Both the position numbers and the translations under genes were made by a program. This document shows positions 35,500 through 44,083 of a stretch of DNA of 64,000 nucleotides, piece by piece. The stretch's first letter is position 1, and every line of letters begins with the position of its first letter. Location: contig NZ_CP080025.1 in assembly GCF_020463795.1 (NCBI RefSeq), positions 4,275,501 to 4,339,500 on the forward strand, in the 5' to 3' direction. Under the pieces are notes generated by a model. It did no database searches. It had not been told where the DNA came from and saw only the letters and a list, made by a program, of their open reading frames with translations. The DNA is from Echinicola marina. Lineage in GTDB: Bacteria > Bacteroidota > Bacteroidia > Cytophagales > Cyclobacteriaceae.

Positions 35500-36132
35500 C
35501 TAAAAGGTGTAATTATTTGTAACCAAGCGGAATTGGTTCATTACTTTATAGGTGGCTCTTGTAAGATCAAGATTGATGCTTGGTGAATTAACATCAAAAT
35601 TTGCTGCTGTGTATCCCTGCCATATGGTTTTGTTTTTCTTGTAGTCGATTACATAAATGATCAACATCCCCTCATTCTCATAGTATTTGATATTATCATA
35701 ATCTTCGCCCACTTCTCTTTCTTCTTCATCTTCTTCAAGGACCTCTATCCCCCTTTTTTTCATTAATTCCTCTTTTCGTTCTTCTTCCTTAAGGATTTCC
35801 AGCCCTCTTGCCGACAACCAGTTGTCGAACTCAGGTTGTACATAGCCTCTGTATCGGACTTGGCTAATGAACAGTTTGTAATAAATTAAAATATCCGGTT
35901 GTGAAATCTGATGCTTAAATCCTTGGGAATTTAACCTGGAAATGATGGTTTTATCGATAATAGGAATATGCTTTATCGAATCTGTTCCAGTATCCTCCAT
36001 AAAGGCAAATGTTTTGTACTTCTTAAAATTGCCCCTGTAATCGTAATCGTATTCTGCTACAAAATCTTTAGAGGAAAAGCATGATGTAAATAACAGGCCA
36101 GCTAGGATAATGAACCATTGAGCTTTTTTCAT
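35500..36132 (-). CDS. DUF4136 lipoprotein
   Basis: The protein has 210 residues. The lipoprotein signal ends in LLFTSC, with Cys at residue 18. DUF4136 features are present: YRGNFKKYKTFAFMED near the start, a predicted beta/alpha core (QPDILIYYKLFISQ) and the closing WQGYTAANFDV with a final NYTF. An acidic, Glu/Arg-rich insertion (about residues 113-143) is unusual for the family. Function unknown; members sit in the periplasm or outer-membrane inner leaflet. It is a single gene with its own terminator and the first chromosomal-looking gene right of the tRNA scar. Confidence 0.85.
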   Translation of the reverse strand: MKKAQWFIILAGLLFTSCFSSKDFVAEYDYDYRGNFKKYKTFAFMEDTGTDSIKHIPIIDKTIISRLNSQGFKHQISQPDILIYYKLFISQVRYRGYVQPEFDNWLSARGLEILKEEERKEELMKKRGIEVLEEDEEEREVGEDYDNIKYYENEGMLIIYVIDYKKNKTIWQGYTAANFDVNSPSINLDLTRATYKVMNQFRLVTNNYTF

Positions 36133-36422
36133 TTTTCAGGAATTTAAAAGATCTAAACAAACATGATAAAGCAATTTGTGGTAGTAAGGATGGAGTTTCA
36201 TTGCTTTCCATAAAAGGAAAGTTTATATATAACCGGGAAGAAAATCAATTGTTATAAATTTTCTTACTCGACTTACTGAATATTAGTCAATTAACTCCAA
36301 TTATCCAAAATATACGATATAAGAATTACCTTGGATTATGCCTAAAAAAAGTATTTTATGCCAGTGGCTTATTTGGATATAAGCCATTCCTGTTTAGATG
36401 CGAATTCCCCCTAAAAATATCC

Positions 36423-38156
36423 TTAAACGGGTTCATGTGGCCTAAATCTCATATAGTCAGGATAGGGAAAGGCATGGATAAACTCTCCGTTTTCGATGCG
36501 TTTTTGGATGTTTCTCCAGTGTGCTGGATCGAATAGATCTTTGTGGAAATCGAGAAAATAGGGTTTTACATCTGCTCGACCAATCATGAACCGTCTAAAG
36601 TCTTCCGGAAAGACATCATTTTTGGCAATTTCGTACCAAGGGCTGGCGGCATAGATTTCTTCAAAGGTCCTAGGCTTGGGCTTTTCCCTGAAATTCATTT
36701 GGGTCAAAAATTCAATTTCATCATAATCATAAAAAATGACCCTTTTCTGTCGGGTTACGCCAAAATTCTTTGTCATCATGTCCCCAGGGAAGATATTGGC
36801 TTTGGCCAATTGTAATATAGCGTTTCCATATTCTTCCACGACGATCTTAGCATCTTCCAAACTGCAATCCTCCAAGTACATATTTAAGGGAGTTAGTCTC
36901 CGCTCTGTATAGAGATGTTTGAGGATCAGCGTATCATCTTTGATTTCAATCAATGAATTGACCGTGTTTCTCAGTTCTCTTAGTAAGTCGGGATGAACGC
37001 GGTCAAGCGGTAACTTGAAGTATTCAAATTCATGGGTATCAGCCATCCTACCGACCCGATCATGGAGAGATACCAGTCGGTACTTGTCCTTGACTTCCTG
37101 TCGCGTCATGTTTTTTGGAGGATCAAAACTGTCTTTGATCATTTTAAAAACTATATTGTAAGAGGGCAAGGTAAAAACAGTCATCACCATGCCTTTGATC
37201 CCCGGTGCCAGGGTGTATTGGTCATCACTTGTATTTTGATGGTTAAGAAAATCACGATAAAACTCTGTTTTACCATGTTTATTGAAGCCAATGGCGTTAT
37301 AAAGTTCATAGACCTTTTTATGGGTAATGACTGAATTCAAAAATGCGACTATCTGGGAAGGAATTTCAGTTTCCACCATAAAATAAGATCGTGTATAGCT
37401 AAATGCCGCACTCATCAGATTGGGATCAAATATCAAGGTGTCTACAAAAACACCATTGGGCCCATGCATAAAGGGAATGATAAAAGGCATCCATTTTCCT
37501 CCCAAAAAGGTTCTTCCGATCAAATAAGCTGCTTTGTTTCTGTAAAAAACCTGCTTCAAGACTTGGGTAGTGGTACTTTTGTCTACTTCATAGCGGGTAA
37601 GGATGACTTCCCTAATACTTCTGACCAAGAATTGTACGTCCTTTTCCTTCTGAAAGTAGGGGGCTTTAAAATCAAAATCTTCCAATATTTTCCGGATGAT
37701 TTTTTGAACTCCCCATGTGGACGGATAGTTATGAAAGAGATTTTCCTGAGGATGAATTTCGCAGGAGTCATAGCCCTCCAAGACAAACATTAATTCTTCA
37801 TCAATGGACAGCTTGGCAACTGACTTTCTGATTACAGAATTATAAAATGATTCTGCCAACTCCTTATCATTTCTTTCATTGATCGTTTCTGAAAAAGAAT
37901 GTTTGACAGCTAGCCAATAATGACGGTCATTTAAGTACTCACCATAATTGACCTTACAAATTTTCACCACTTCATTCACACAGTCTTTGTAAAGTCTTAA
38001 CCTTTGTCTTTGATTAAGTTGAACACCATCCCAATCTCTTTCCCTGAAATAAATCGGCGCCCGTTTGGTATACTCATTAAATGAATTGATGTATTTGATG
38101 TATCCGTTTATGATTTCGTCGACGACTAGTGGTTTTTTGGTACTTGCTCTAAACAT
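36423..38156 (-). CDS. aceK: isocitrate dehydrogenase kinase/phosphatase AceK
   Basis: The protein has 577 residues, close to the family length. The N-terminal regulatory helices contain FRERDWDGVQLNQRQRLRLY. The kinase-like domain has MHGPNGVFVDTLIF, the RVGRMADTHEFEYFKLPL segment and the active-site DMMTKNFGVTRQKRVIFYDYDEIEFL, which includes the DFG-like DYD. AceK phosphorylates and inactivates isocitrate dehydrogenase to push carbon into the glyoxylate shunt, and reverses this when substrate is ample. The isocitrate lyase, malate synthase and icd genes are not in the window, so the gene stands alone here. Start at the ATG at 38156. Confidence 0.95.
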   Translation of the reverse strand: MFRASTKKPLVVDEIINGYIKYINSFNEYTKRAPIYFRERDWDGVQLNQRQRLRLYKDCVNEVVKICKVNYGEYLNDRHYWLAVKHSFSETINERNDKELAESFYNSVIRKSVAKLSIDEELMFVLEGYDSCEIHPQENLFHNYPSTWGVQKIIRKILEDFDFKAPYFQKEKDVQFLVRSIREVILTRYEVDKSTTTQVLKQVFYRNKAAYLIGRTFLGGKWMPFIIPFMHGPNGVFVDTLIFDPNLMSAAFSYTRSYFMVETEIPSQIVAFLNSVITHKKVYELYNAIGFNKHGKTEFYRDFLNHQNTSDDQYTLAPGIKGMVMTVFTLPSYNIVFKMIKDSFDPPKNMTRQEVKDKYRLVSLHDRVGRMADTHEFEYFKLPLDRVHPDLLRELRNTVNSLIEIKDDTLILKHLYTERRLTPLNMYLEDCSLEDAKIVVEEYGNAILQLAKANIFPGDMMTKNFGVTRQKRVIFYDYDEIEFLTQMNFREKPKPRTFEEIYAASPWYEIAKNDVFPEDFRRFMIGRADVKPYFLDFHKDLFDPAHWRNIQKRIENGEFIHAFPYPDYMRFRPHEPV

Positions 38157-38615
38157 ATTGTTGATTTATCTCCTAAAGCCTAACCGAAGTTAATTAATTC
38201 ATCAGAAATTAGCTGAACTACAATAAGCTATATCATTAATTTTTGAAAATAACCCCATTCTTGAAAAGCTTTTAATTTCTTATTAAACTCTTTGTTCTTA
38301 AAACAAAATATAATTTTATTATTATTTGGTAAAATCATATTTGGAGAAATATTAATAGGGAGTGCTGATCGGGTTTTGGATAAATTATTTCTTCCGCAAT
38401 CGATTGTTTGTAGAATGCAAATATTTTTATACCTTTCCAACAAGTTATCCAATATATTGGATAACTGAACAATAGGTTTAATAGGTTTGATAGTATAAAA
38501 AGGTCCGATTAATAATCGGACCTTTTTTGTGGAGCCGTTCTTGATGCAGTCACCTATTTTTGAATTATCCCTGAATATTGTTTGTTTAAACCAACAAATA
38601 GCAGCATTTATTTCC
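38157..38615. other. divergent gap with a palindrome and a hairpin
   Basis: A 24-bp perfect palindrome AGTTATCCAATATATTGGATAACT is at 38443-38466. A strong hairpin AAAAGGTCCGATT...AATCGGACCTTTT is at about 38496-38527. The minus frame at 38228-38617 crosses these and has no recognisable motif. The aceK and NUDIX genes point away from each other here. Confidence 0.55.
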
Positions 38616-39245
38616 ATGGAATTATTGAAAATAGTTAAACATTTAGAAGCAAAGCTTCATGGACCATTGCCTGGAAAAAAAGGACAAATCCTAATGGCTC
38701 CACAGCCTTTGGATGAAGCAAGATTTGCCAACCATGACGTAAAAAATGCGCGGAGAGGAGCCGTAATGATCTTGCTTTATATGAGCAAGGGAGGCTGTAT
38801 GGTTCCCTTTATCAAAAGACCTGAATATGAAGGCAACCATAGTGGGCAGGTTTCTTTTCCTGGTGGTAAATGGGAAGAAGAAGACATTGACTTAAAGGAA
38901 ACAGCATTAAGGGAAACCGAGGAAGAAATAGGCGTGGACAAAAAACAGATAACCGTCATCGGGAAAATGTCCAATTTGTATATTCCTCCAAGTAATTTTC
39001 TGGTCACACCTTATATTGGTTTCTCGGAAAAGACGCCGATGTTCCGCCCAGACCCAAGAGAGGTCAGTAGGATTATCCACAGTGACTTCTCTGCTTTGAT
39101 GGACAAAAAGAATATAAAAGAAACTTCTTTTGAACTAGCTTCAGGTTTCCAACTAAGAGCGCCATATTTTGATATAGAAAAAGAAGTAGTTTGGGGTGCT
39201 ACTGCCATGATTTTGGGAGAACTAATGGCCATTTGGCAATCATAA
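38616..39245 (+). CDS. CoA-pyrophosphatase-like NUDIX hydrolase
   Basis: The protein has 209 residues from the ATG at 38616 (MELLKIVKHLEAKL); the open frame extends upstream only from a GTG within the hairpin region. The NUDIX box is GGKWEEEDIDLKETALRETE followed by EEIG, with a longer-than-usual acidic first part. GQVSFPGG just before it is typical of the NudL/YeaB CoA pyrophosphatase branch. These enzymes hydrolyse CoA or acyl-CoA to 3',5'-ADP and 4'-phosphopantetheine. No signal peptide. It diverges from aceK. Confidence 0.85.
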   Translation: MELLKIVKHLEAKLHGPLPGKKGQILMAPQPLDEARFANHDVKNARRGAVMILLYMSKGGCMVPFIKRPEYEGNHSGQVSFPGGKWEEEDIDLKETALRETEEEIGVDKKQITVIGKMSNLYIPPSNFLVTPYIGFSEKTPMFRPDPREVSRIIHSDFSALMDKKNIKETSFELASGFQLRAPYFDIEKEVVWGATAMILGELMAIWQS

Positions 39246-39322
39246 TGGCCGGGTATTATATTTTTTTTTAAGCTAGCTTTTGCTTGTTTTGTAGTACTTT
39301 AAATTCATTTAATTTATTATAC

Positions 39323-40573
39323 ATGCAGGAATCTACTCCTTTGATCAGCAATGATGCTGTTGTGCTAGGTCTTCTTTTTGGTATTTTAGCATTGGTTTTT
39401 GGGACAGCTAGCAGTAAAAGACCATTCTGGAAAAAGTTTTATAGGGTAGTACCTTCTGTACTTCTTTGTTATTTTCTTCCTTCGATTTTCAATACCTTAG
39501 GAATTATTTCAGGAAGTGAATCCAAACTTTACTTGGTCGCGTCCAGGTATTTATTGCCTACTTCATTGGTTCTCTTGACCTTGAGTATAGATTTCAAGGG
39601 TATCATAAAACTAGGTCCCAAAGCCTTGATCATGTTTCTTTCCGGAACTTTGGGGATTATTCTGGGTGGCCCTATTGCCGTTTTATTAGTTTCTATTTTT
39701 GATCCCTCCGTTATAGGAGGGGTTGGTCCTGATGAGGTTTGGAGAGGTCTGGCTACAGTAGCAGGCAGCTGGATAGGCGGTGGTGCTAACCAAACGGCCA
39801 TGCTCAAGACCTTCGGTGCTAGCCCTGAACTGTTCAGTTCTGTCATTGCCGTGGACGTAGTGATCGCCAATCTATGGTTGGCATTTTTACTTTTCTGGGC
39901 GGCAAATCCCCAAAAAATAGATAAGATATTCAAAGCTGACAGTTCAGCTATCGAAGAGCTACAGAAAAATATACAAGCATATCGGGGCAGTATTATGAAA
40001 ATCCCCAATATGGGTGATACCTTCAAAGTATTGGGGGTGGGTTTTGTGATTACAGGAATTTCCCATTGGATAGCAGATTATGTGGCGCCTTGGATAGGAA
40101 ACAATTATCCACAGCTGCAAAAATATGCCCTGGATTCTACTTTCTTTTGGATAGTGGTGATCGCTACTTCAGGGGGACTAATCTTGTCCTTCACCAAGGC
40201 ACGGAATTTGGAAGGAGTGGGGGCCTCACGTTTGGGCAGTGTTTTATTGTATGTACTGATCGCCACAGTAGGCATGCAAATGGATCTGTTTGCCATTTTG
40301 GATAACCCATCTTTGTTTATTGTTGGGGCAGTTTGGATGCTTGTTCATATCAGTATAATGCTAATAATTGCGTATCTTATAAAAGCACCTTTCTTCTTTG
40401 TAGCGGTTGGTTCCCAGGCCAACGTAGGGGGAGCAGCTTCAGCACCGATTGTAGCTTCAGCCTTTCATCCATCTTTAGCCCCAGTTGGGGTATTGTTGGC
40501 TGTATTTGGCTATGCCGTTGGGACTTATGGTGCGTATATTTGTGGCTTATTATTACAATTCGTATCAAATTAA
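39323..40573 (+). CDS. DUF819 membrane protein
   Basis: The protein has 416 residues from the ATG at 39323; an earlier in-frame start at 39284 would add a stretch without support. About ten transmembrane helices. Conserved DUF819 elements are present: GSWIGGGANQTAMLKTFG at about 144-161 and a matching C-terminal repeat VGSQANVGGAASAPIVA, which suggest an inverted repeat transporter fold. The family is annotated as a permease of unknown substrate. It overlaps nothing, and the ferredoxin gene starts 2 bases after its stop, so the two are co-transcribed. Confidence 0.88.
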   Translation: MQESTPLISNDAVVLGLLFGILALVFGTASSKRPFWKKFYRVVPSVLLCYFLPSIFNTLGIISGSESKLYLVASRYLLPTSLVLLTLSIDFKGIIKLGPKALIMFLSGTLGIILGGPIAVLLVSIFDPSVIGGVGPDEVWRGLATVAGSWIGGGANQTAMLKTFGASPELFSSVIAVDVVIANLWLAFLLFWAANPQKIDKIFKADSSAIEELQKNIQAYRGSIMKIPNMGDTFKVLGVGFVITGISHWIADYVAPWIGNNYPQLQKYALDSTFFWIVVIATSGGLILSFTKARNLEGVGASRLGSVLLYVLIATVGMQMDLFAILDNPSLFIVGAVWMLVHISIMLIIAYLIKAPFFFVAVGSQANVGGAASAPIVASAFHPSLAPVGVLLAVFGYAVGTYGAYICGLLLQFVSN

Positions 40574-40575
40574 CT

Positions 40576-40824
40576 ATGGCCCTTTTCCGAAAATTCATAT
40601 TTGTATGTACAGGAACCGACTGTAAAAAAAACGGTTGTAAGAGCCTATTGAAAGATATAAAGGACTTGACCAAACTGGATGATCATAAGGGTAAGTATAA
40701 GATTGTCAAAACAAAATGCATGGATTTTTGTAAATCCGGACCAATAAGTGTTGTAAGCAACGAGGTGATAAAAAAATCCACCAAGGAAAAATTGAAGGCA
40801 GTATTGGAAAATAAAAATCATTGA
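40576..40824 (+). CDS. thioredoxin-like [2Fe-2S] ferredoxin
   Basis: The protein has 82 residues from the ATG at 40576. The four cluster cysteines are in FVCTGTDCKKNGCKS and TKCMDFCKSGP; the pattern is that of small (2Fe-2S) ferredoxin-like proteins with a thioredoxin fold. It would carry electrons in the cytosol. The longer open frame from 40333 is the shadow of the DUF819 gene. Partner enzyme not evident. Confidence 0.85.
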   Translation: MALFRKFIFVCTGTDCKKNGCKSLLKDIKDLTKLDDHKGKYKIVKTKCMDFCKSGPISVVSNEVIKKSTKEKLKAVLENKNH

Positions 40825-40840
40825 TACCAATCATCTAAAA

Positions 40841-40886
40841 AGTGCTGCTGTACATGTTTGTATATAAGATATGTACAGCAGCACTA
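40841..40886. terminator. bidirectional terminator
   Basis: AGTGCTGCTGTACAT pairs perfectly with ATGTACAGCAGCACT across a short loop between two convergent genes. Confidence 0.8.
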
Positions 40887-40890
40887 TGAT

Positions 40891-41211
40891 TTATTTGGGC
40901 TCAGTAATCACGGCTGTTCCGCTGGCCGTAACCATTAACATGCCATCTCTAATTGTTTCATAATCCAGATCCACACCAACGACGGCATTTGCTCCATAAG
41001 CCATAGCTTGCATTTCCATTTCCCTTAATGAGGTAGTTTTTGCTTCTTTCAGTACCTTTTCATAAGCTCCGGACCTTCCTCCGACAATATCAGTAATACC
41101 CGCAAAAAAGTCCCTAAAAATATTTGCCCCAATAATGGTCTCTCCTGAAACTATTCCACAATATTTTTTGATTTCATGTCCTTCAATATGTGGTGTTGTA
41201 GTAGTAATCAT
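40891..41211 (-). CDS. YbjQ-family protein
   Basis: The protein has 106 residues and matches UPF0145/YbjQ over its length: [20 protein letters not shown] at the start, [20 protein letters not shown] in the middle, [19 protein letters not shown] and the final MVTASGTAV. The fold is a small alpha/beta pentamer. Function unknown; some relatives were annotated as heavy-metal-binding. Single gene, converging on the ferredoxin gene. Confidence 0.92.
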   Translation of the reverse strand: MITTTTPHIEGHEIKKYCGIVSGETIIGANIFRDFFAGITDIVGGRSGAYEKVLKEAKTTSLREMEMQAMAYGANAVVGVDLDYETIRDGMLMVTASGTAVITEPK

Positions 41212-41460
41212 TGTTTTTCTTTTAATTGATTCAAAATTATTACTTTCTCTAGGCTAAATATAAATTGAAATAATGAGAATTGATCCATCATTTTACATTT
41301 CCTCAAGGCACTTTTTTTGCTTATTTGCTCAGAAATATACTTGGCGATCATTATAGGATATTTAGGGACCTGATAGTAATTCACGTTTCACGGGGATTTT
41401 GGAGGTCAAAATGGCCATATCCTTAATTAAAGTTTTAATTTTGAGTTGAAATATCTATAC

Positions 41461-42774
41461 ATGAAAAGATCTTTAGTTTCGATAATACTTTTATTGCTGT
41501 GGGGAAACAGCCTTTTAGCCCAACAGCGCAATTTGTACCAAAGGACCAGTGCCAATTTTTTCTATGGTATATCAGGAGCACCTCTTTTGGATTTTAATAA
41601 GTTATTGGAAGATAGGGGAGACTCGAAAATCTCAAGTAGTTACCGAAGTTTTGGTCTCGGCTATCAGACGAGGTTTAACGATTTTATTATTGGCACAGAG
41701 ATCTATCAAAATAATGGATTAAATACGCAATATGGAGATTATATAATTGATTATCGGACCAGTAGGGTATTTCTAAATGTAGGATATGCCTTTACTGAAG
41801 AGGGAAAAGTACAACTCATTCATTTCATGTCCATAGGCATGGGGTATATGAACTTCCAAATGCTCAAGGACCAAGCCCCAGAATCAATGGATGCTTTTTT
41901 ATCAGCCCCTGCCCAAGGTTTTATATTGCGAAGAAACGATGTTAACAAAGGGGCTGAGAATTTCGGGAGTTTTCTGACTGAAATTGGTTTTGAACTTGGT
42001 TATGACCTTGATTTGTTGTCGGCTGAAGAAGTAATAAGTCTTTCGGCCAAGTTTGGATATTCTTTCAATCCATTTGAAGAATCATGGAAAATTAAAGGGA
42101 TGAACTTTGACAATATACAAAGTGGTCCCTTCCTTAGAATAGGGGCTGGCATTACTTTGCCCGAATCCAACTATTTCTACCGGGATGCTACTTTGGCCCT
42201 AAACCTATTTTATGGATTTCATTTTACCAAGCCCAAATCTCTCAATAACTACCTGGTCAATAATGGGTATCAAAAGTTGGATGGTTGGCCTACCAATATC
42301 GGTGTGAAAATTGTCGGAGAAAACAGGGGCTTTATGTATGGTGTGGACCTTTATAATGCCAATCAAAGCGGTGATGCCAATGCATCCTACCATCAAAGTT
42401 TGAGTAGTACAAGGGTGTATGGCAACTTAGGACACAAACTTTTGGATTTGAACAACTGGGAACTCGGGATGATGGGGGGATTGGGCTACGCTTCTTTGAG
42501 GTATTCATTATTGCATAAATACAAATTGGATTTCCCTAGCTTGATAGACCTTCCTGAATATGATGGGGAATTGAAAAAAGGAGGGTTAATGGCAAAACCT
42601 GAAGTCTTTTTGTCCTATGCTTCCAGCCTTTCCAAAAAATCACAATTGGCACTTAAGTACTCAATCACAGCTGGCTACGAAATCCCCTTGGCAAATTATA
42701 AGTTGGCAGATGTGAACATGTCCAGTTATATGGCCGGGCCTTTTCTACAATTCGGCTTGGGAATAAGACCCTAA
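41461..42774 (+). CDS. predicted outer-membrane beta-barrel protein
   Basis: The protein has 437 residues from the ATG at 41461 (MKRSLVSIILLLL); an upstream in-frame start at 41446 would only add MKYLY. A signal peptide ends at LLAQQ. The rest is rich in alternating aromatic/polar strands (FIIGTEIYQNNGLNTQYGDY, FLNVGYAFTEEGKV), typical of a barrel of the OM channel or porin type, and the protein ends in GLGIRP. No ligand motif is seen. It precedes the riboswitch and metH but is separated by about 100 bases, so it is probably unrelated. Confidence 0.7.
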   Translation: MKRSLVSIILLLLWGNSLLAQQRNLYQRTSANFFYGISGAPLLDFNKLLEDRGDSKISSSYRSFGLGYQTRFNDFIIGTEIYQNNGLNTQYGDYIIDYRTSRVFLNVGYAFTEEGKVQLIHFMSIGMGYMNFQMLKDQAPESMDAFLSAPAQGFILRRNDVNKGAENFGSFLTEIGFELGYDLDLLSAEEVISLSAKFGYSFNPFEESWKIKGMNFDNIQSGPFLRIGAGITLPESNYFYRDATLALNLFYGFHFTKPKSLNNYLVNNGYQKLDGWPTNIGVKIVGENRGFMYGVDLYNANQSGDANASYHQSLSSTRVYGNLGHKLLDLNNWELGMMGGLGYASLRYSLLHKYKLDFPSLIDLPEYDGELKKGGLMAKPEVFLSYASSLSKKSQLALKYSITAGYEIPLANYKLADVNMSSYMAGPFLQFGLGIRP

Positions 42775-42870
42775 GTCCAATAAACCGATTTTTTCTGTTG
42801 TCAAATAGAAATCTAAATAAAATATCTTCTTTGCAATTTTTTTCCATCTTTTCCTGTTAACTTTGGGATT

Positions 42871-42972
42871 GCTTATCGAGAAAGACCGAGGGAAGGGCCC
42901 AGTGACGTCTTAGCAACCTGAACAATACCAAGGTGCTAACTCCCATCCTGAGTAAGACAGGAAAAGATGAGC
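42871..42972 (+). promoter_or_regulatory. SAM-I riboswitch (S box)
   Basis: GCTTATC (42871-42877) pairs with GATGAGC (42966-42972) as P1. The core GAGAAAGACCGAGGGAAGGG, CCCAGTGACGTCTTAGCAACCTG (split here by description) and CAAGGTGCTAACTCCCATCC carry the conserved S-box kink-turn and SAM pocket. It lies 60 bases before the metH start and would switch expression off when SAM is plentiful. A later CTCGATATAAGC (43008-43019) could pair with GCTTATCGAG (42871-42880) as a competing stem. Confidence 0.93.
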
Positions 42973-43031
42973 GGCAGATAAATGCTTCATTTTTCTTCCG
43001 GTTCTTGCTCGATATAAGCTTTAGAATAACA

Positions 43032-44069
43032 ATGAGCATGAATACTAGAACGGATATATTACTTCAGCAGCTTAAAAAGAAAATTTTGATCCTTGATGGT
43101 GCCATGGGGACCATGATACAGCGGTATCAATTGGAAGAGGATGATTTTAGAACTGCAGCACTAAAAAGTCACCCAAAATCATTAAAAGGCAATAATGATC
43201 TACTTTCCCTCAGTCGACCTGATGTGATCAAGCAGATCCATGAAGCCTATTTGGATGCCGGTGCTGATATATTAGAGACCAATACTTTCAGCAGTACTTC
43301 TATTGCACAGGAAGATTATGACCTTTCTCATTTAGCTTACGAATTAAATGTAGCTTCAGCAAAAATAGCAAAAGAGGTCGCATTGGCCTATTCAGAAAAA
43401 ACTCTCGATCAACCAAGATTCGTCGCTGGTGCCATTGGACCTACCAATAGAACAGCTTCAATTTCCCCAGATGTAAATGATCCCGGTTTCAGGGCGGTAA
43501 ACTTTGATCAGTTGGCAGAAGCATATGCAGAGCAGATCAGGGGGCTCATTGATGGAGGTGTGGATATACTTTTGGTGGAAACCATATTTGATACCTTGAA
43601 TGCCAAAGCAGCCGTATATGCTATTCAGGAAGTCTATGAAGAAAAAGGCATTCCATTAGATCCTGATGAAGGGGGCATACCGATCATGATCTCAGGTACC
43701 ATTACAGATGCCTCAGGAAGGACCTTGTCTGGGCAAACTACAGAGGCTTTTTTAATTTCATTGTCACATGTACCTTTGATCAGTATTGGGCTGAACTGTG
43801 CCCTAGGAGCAAAAGAACTAAGACCATATCTTAAGGTTTTGGCTGATAAGGCACCTTTTTATGTCAGTGCCTATCCTAATGCAGGATTACCCAATGAATT
43901 TGGACAATACGACCAAACAGCACACGAGATGGCGGACCAAGTGGAAGAATTCCTAAAAGACGACCTGATCAATATTTTGGGTGGTTGTTGCGGTACTACG
44001 CCCGAACATATTAGGGTGATTGCCGAAGTCAGTAAAAAATATGAACCCAGAAAACTAGCGTTTGCATAA
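43032..44069 (+). CDS. metH: methionine synthase, homocysteine-binding subunit (split MetH)
   Basis: The protein has 345 residues from the ATG at 43032. It is the N-terminal barrel of Met[19 protein letters not shown] at about 21-38, [50 protein letters not shown] with the first zinc Cys and [10 protein letters not shown] with the other two. It methylates homocysteine with the B12 cofactor carried by the next gene, 14 bases further on. Splitting MetH in two is common in Bacteroidetes. Regulated by the riboswitch upstream. Confidence 0.95.
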   Translation: MSMNTRTDILLQQLKKKILILDGAMGTMIQRYQLEEDDFRTAALKSHPKSLKGNNDLLSLSRPDVIKQIHEAYLDAGADILETNTFSSTSIAQEDYDLSHLAYELNVASAKIAKEVALAYSEKTLDQPRFVAGAIGPTNRTASISPDVNDPGFRAVNFDQLAEAYAEQIRGLIDGGVDILLVETIFDTLNAKAAVYAIQEVYEEKGIPLDPDEGGIPIMISGTITDASGRTLSGQTTEAFLISLSHVPLISIGLNCALGAKELRPYLKVLADKAPFYVSAYPNAGLPNEFGQYDQTAHEMADQVEEFLKDDLINILGGCCGTTPEHIRVIAEVSKKYEPRKLAFA

Positions 44070-44083
44070 GAAGAAGAGTGGGA

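Noticed and set aside
38228-38617. 129-residue minus-strand frame between aceK and the NUDIX gene
   Set aside because: It crosses a perfect palindrome and a strong hairpin and contains no recognisable motif.
40333-40575. N-terminal extension of the ferredoxin frame
   Set aside because: It lies inside the DUF819 gene in another frame; the ferredoxin fold starts at the ATG at 40576.
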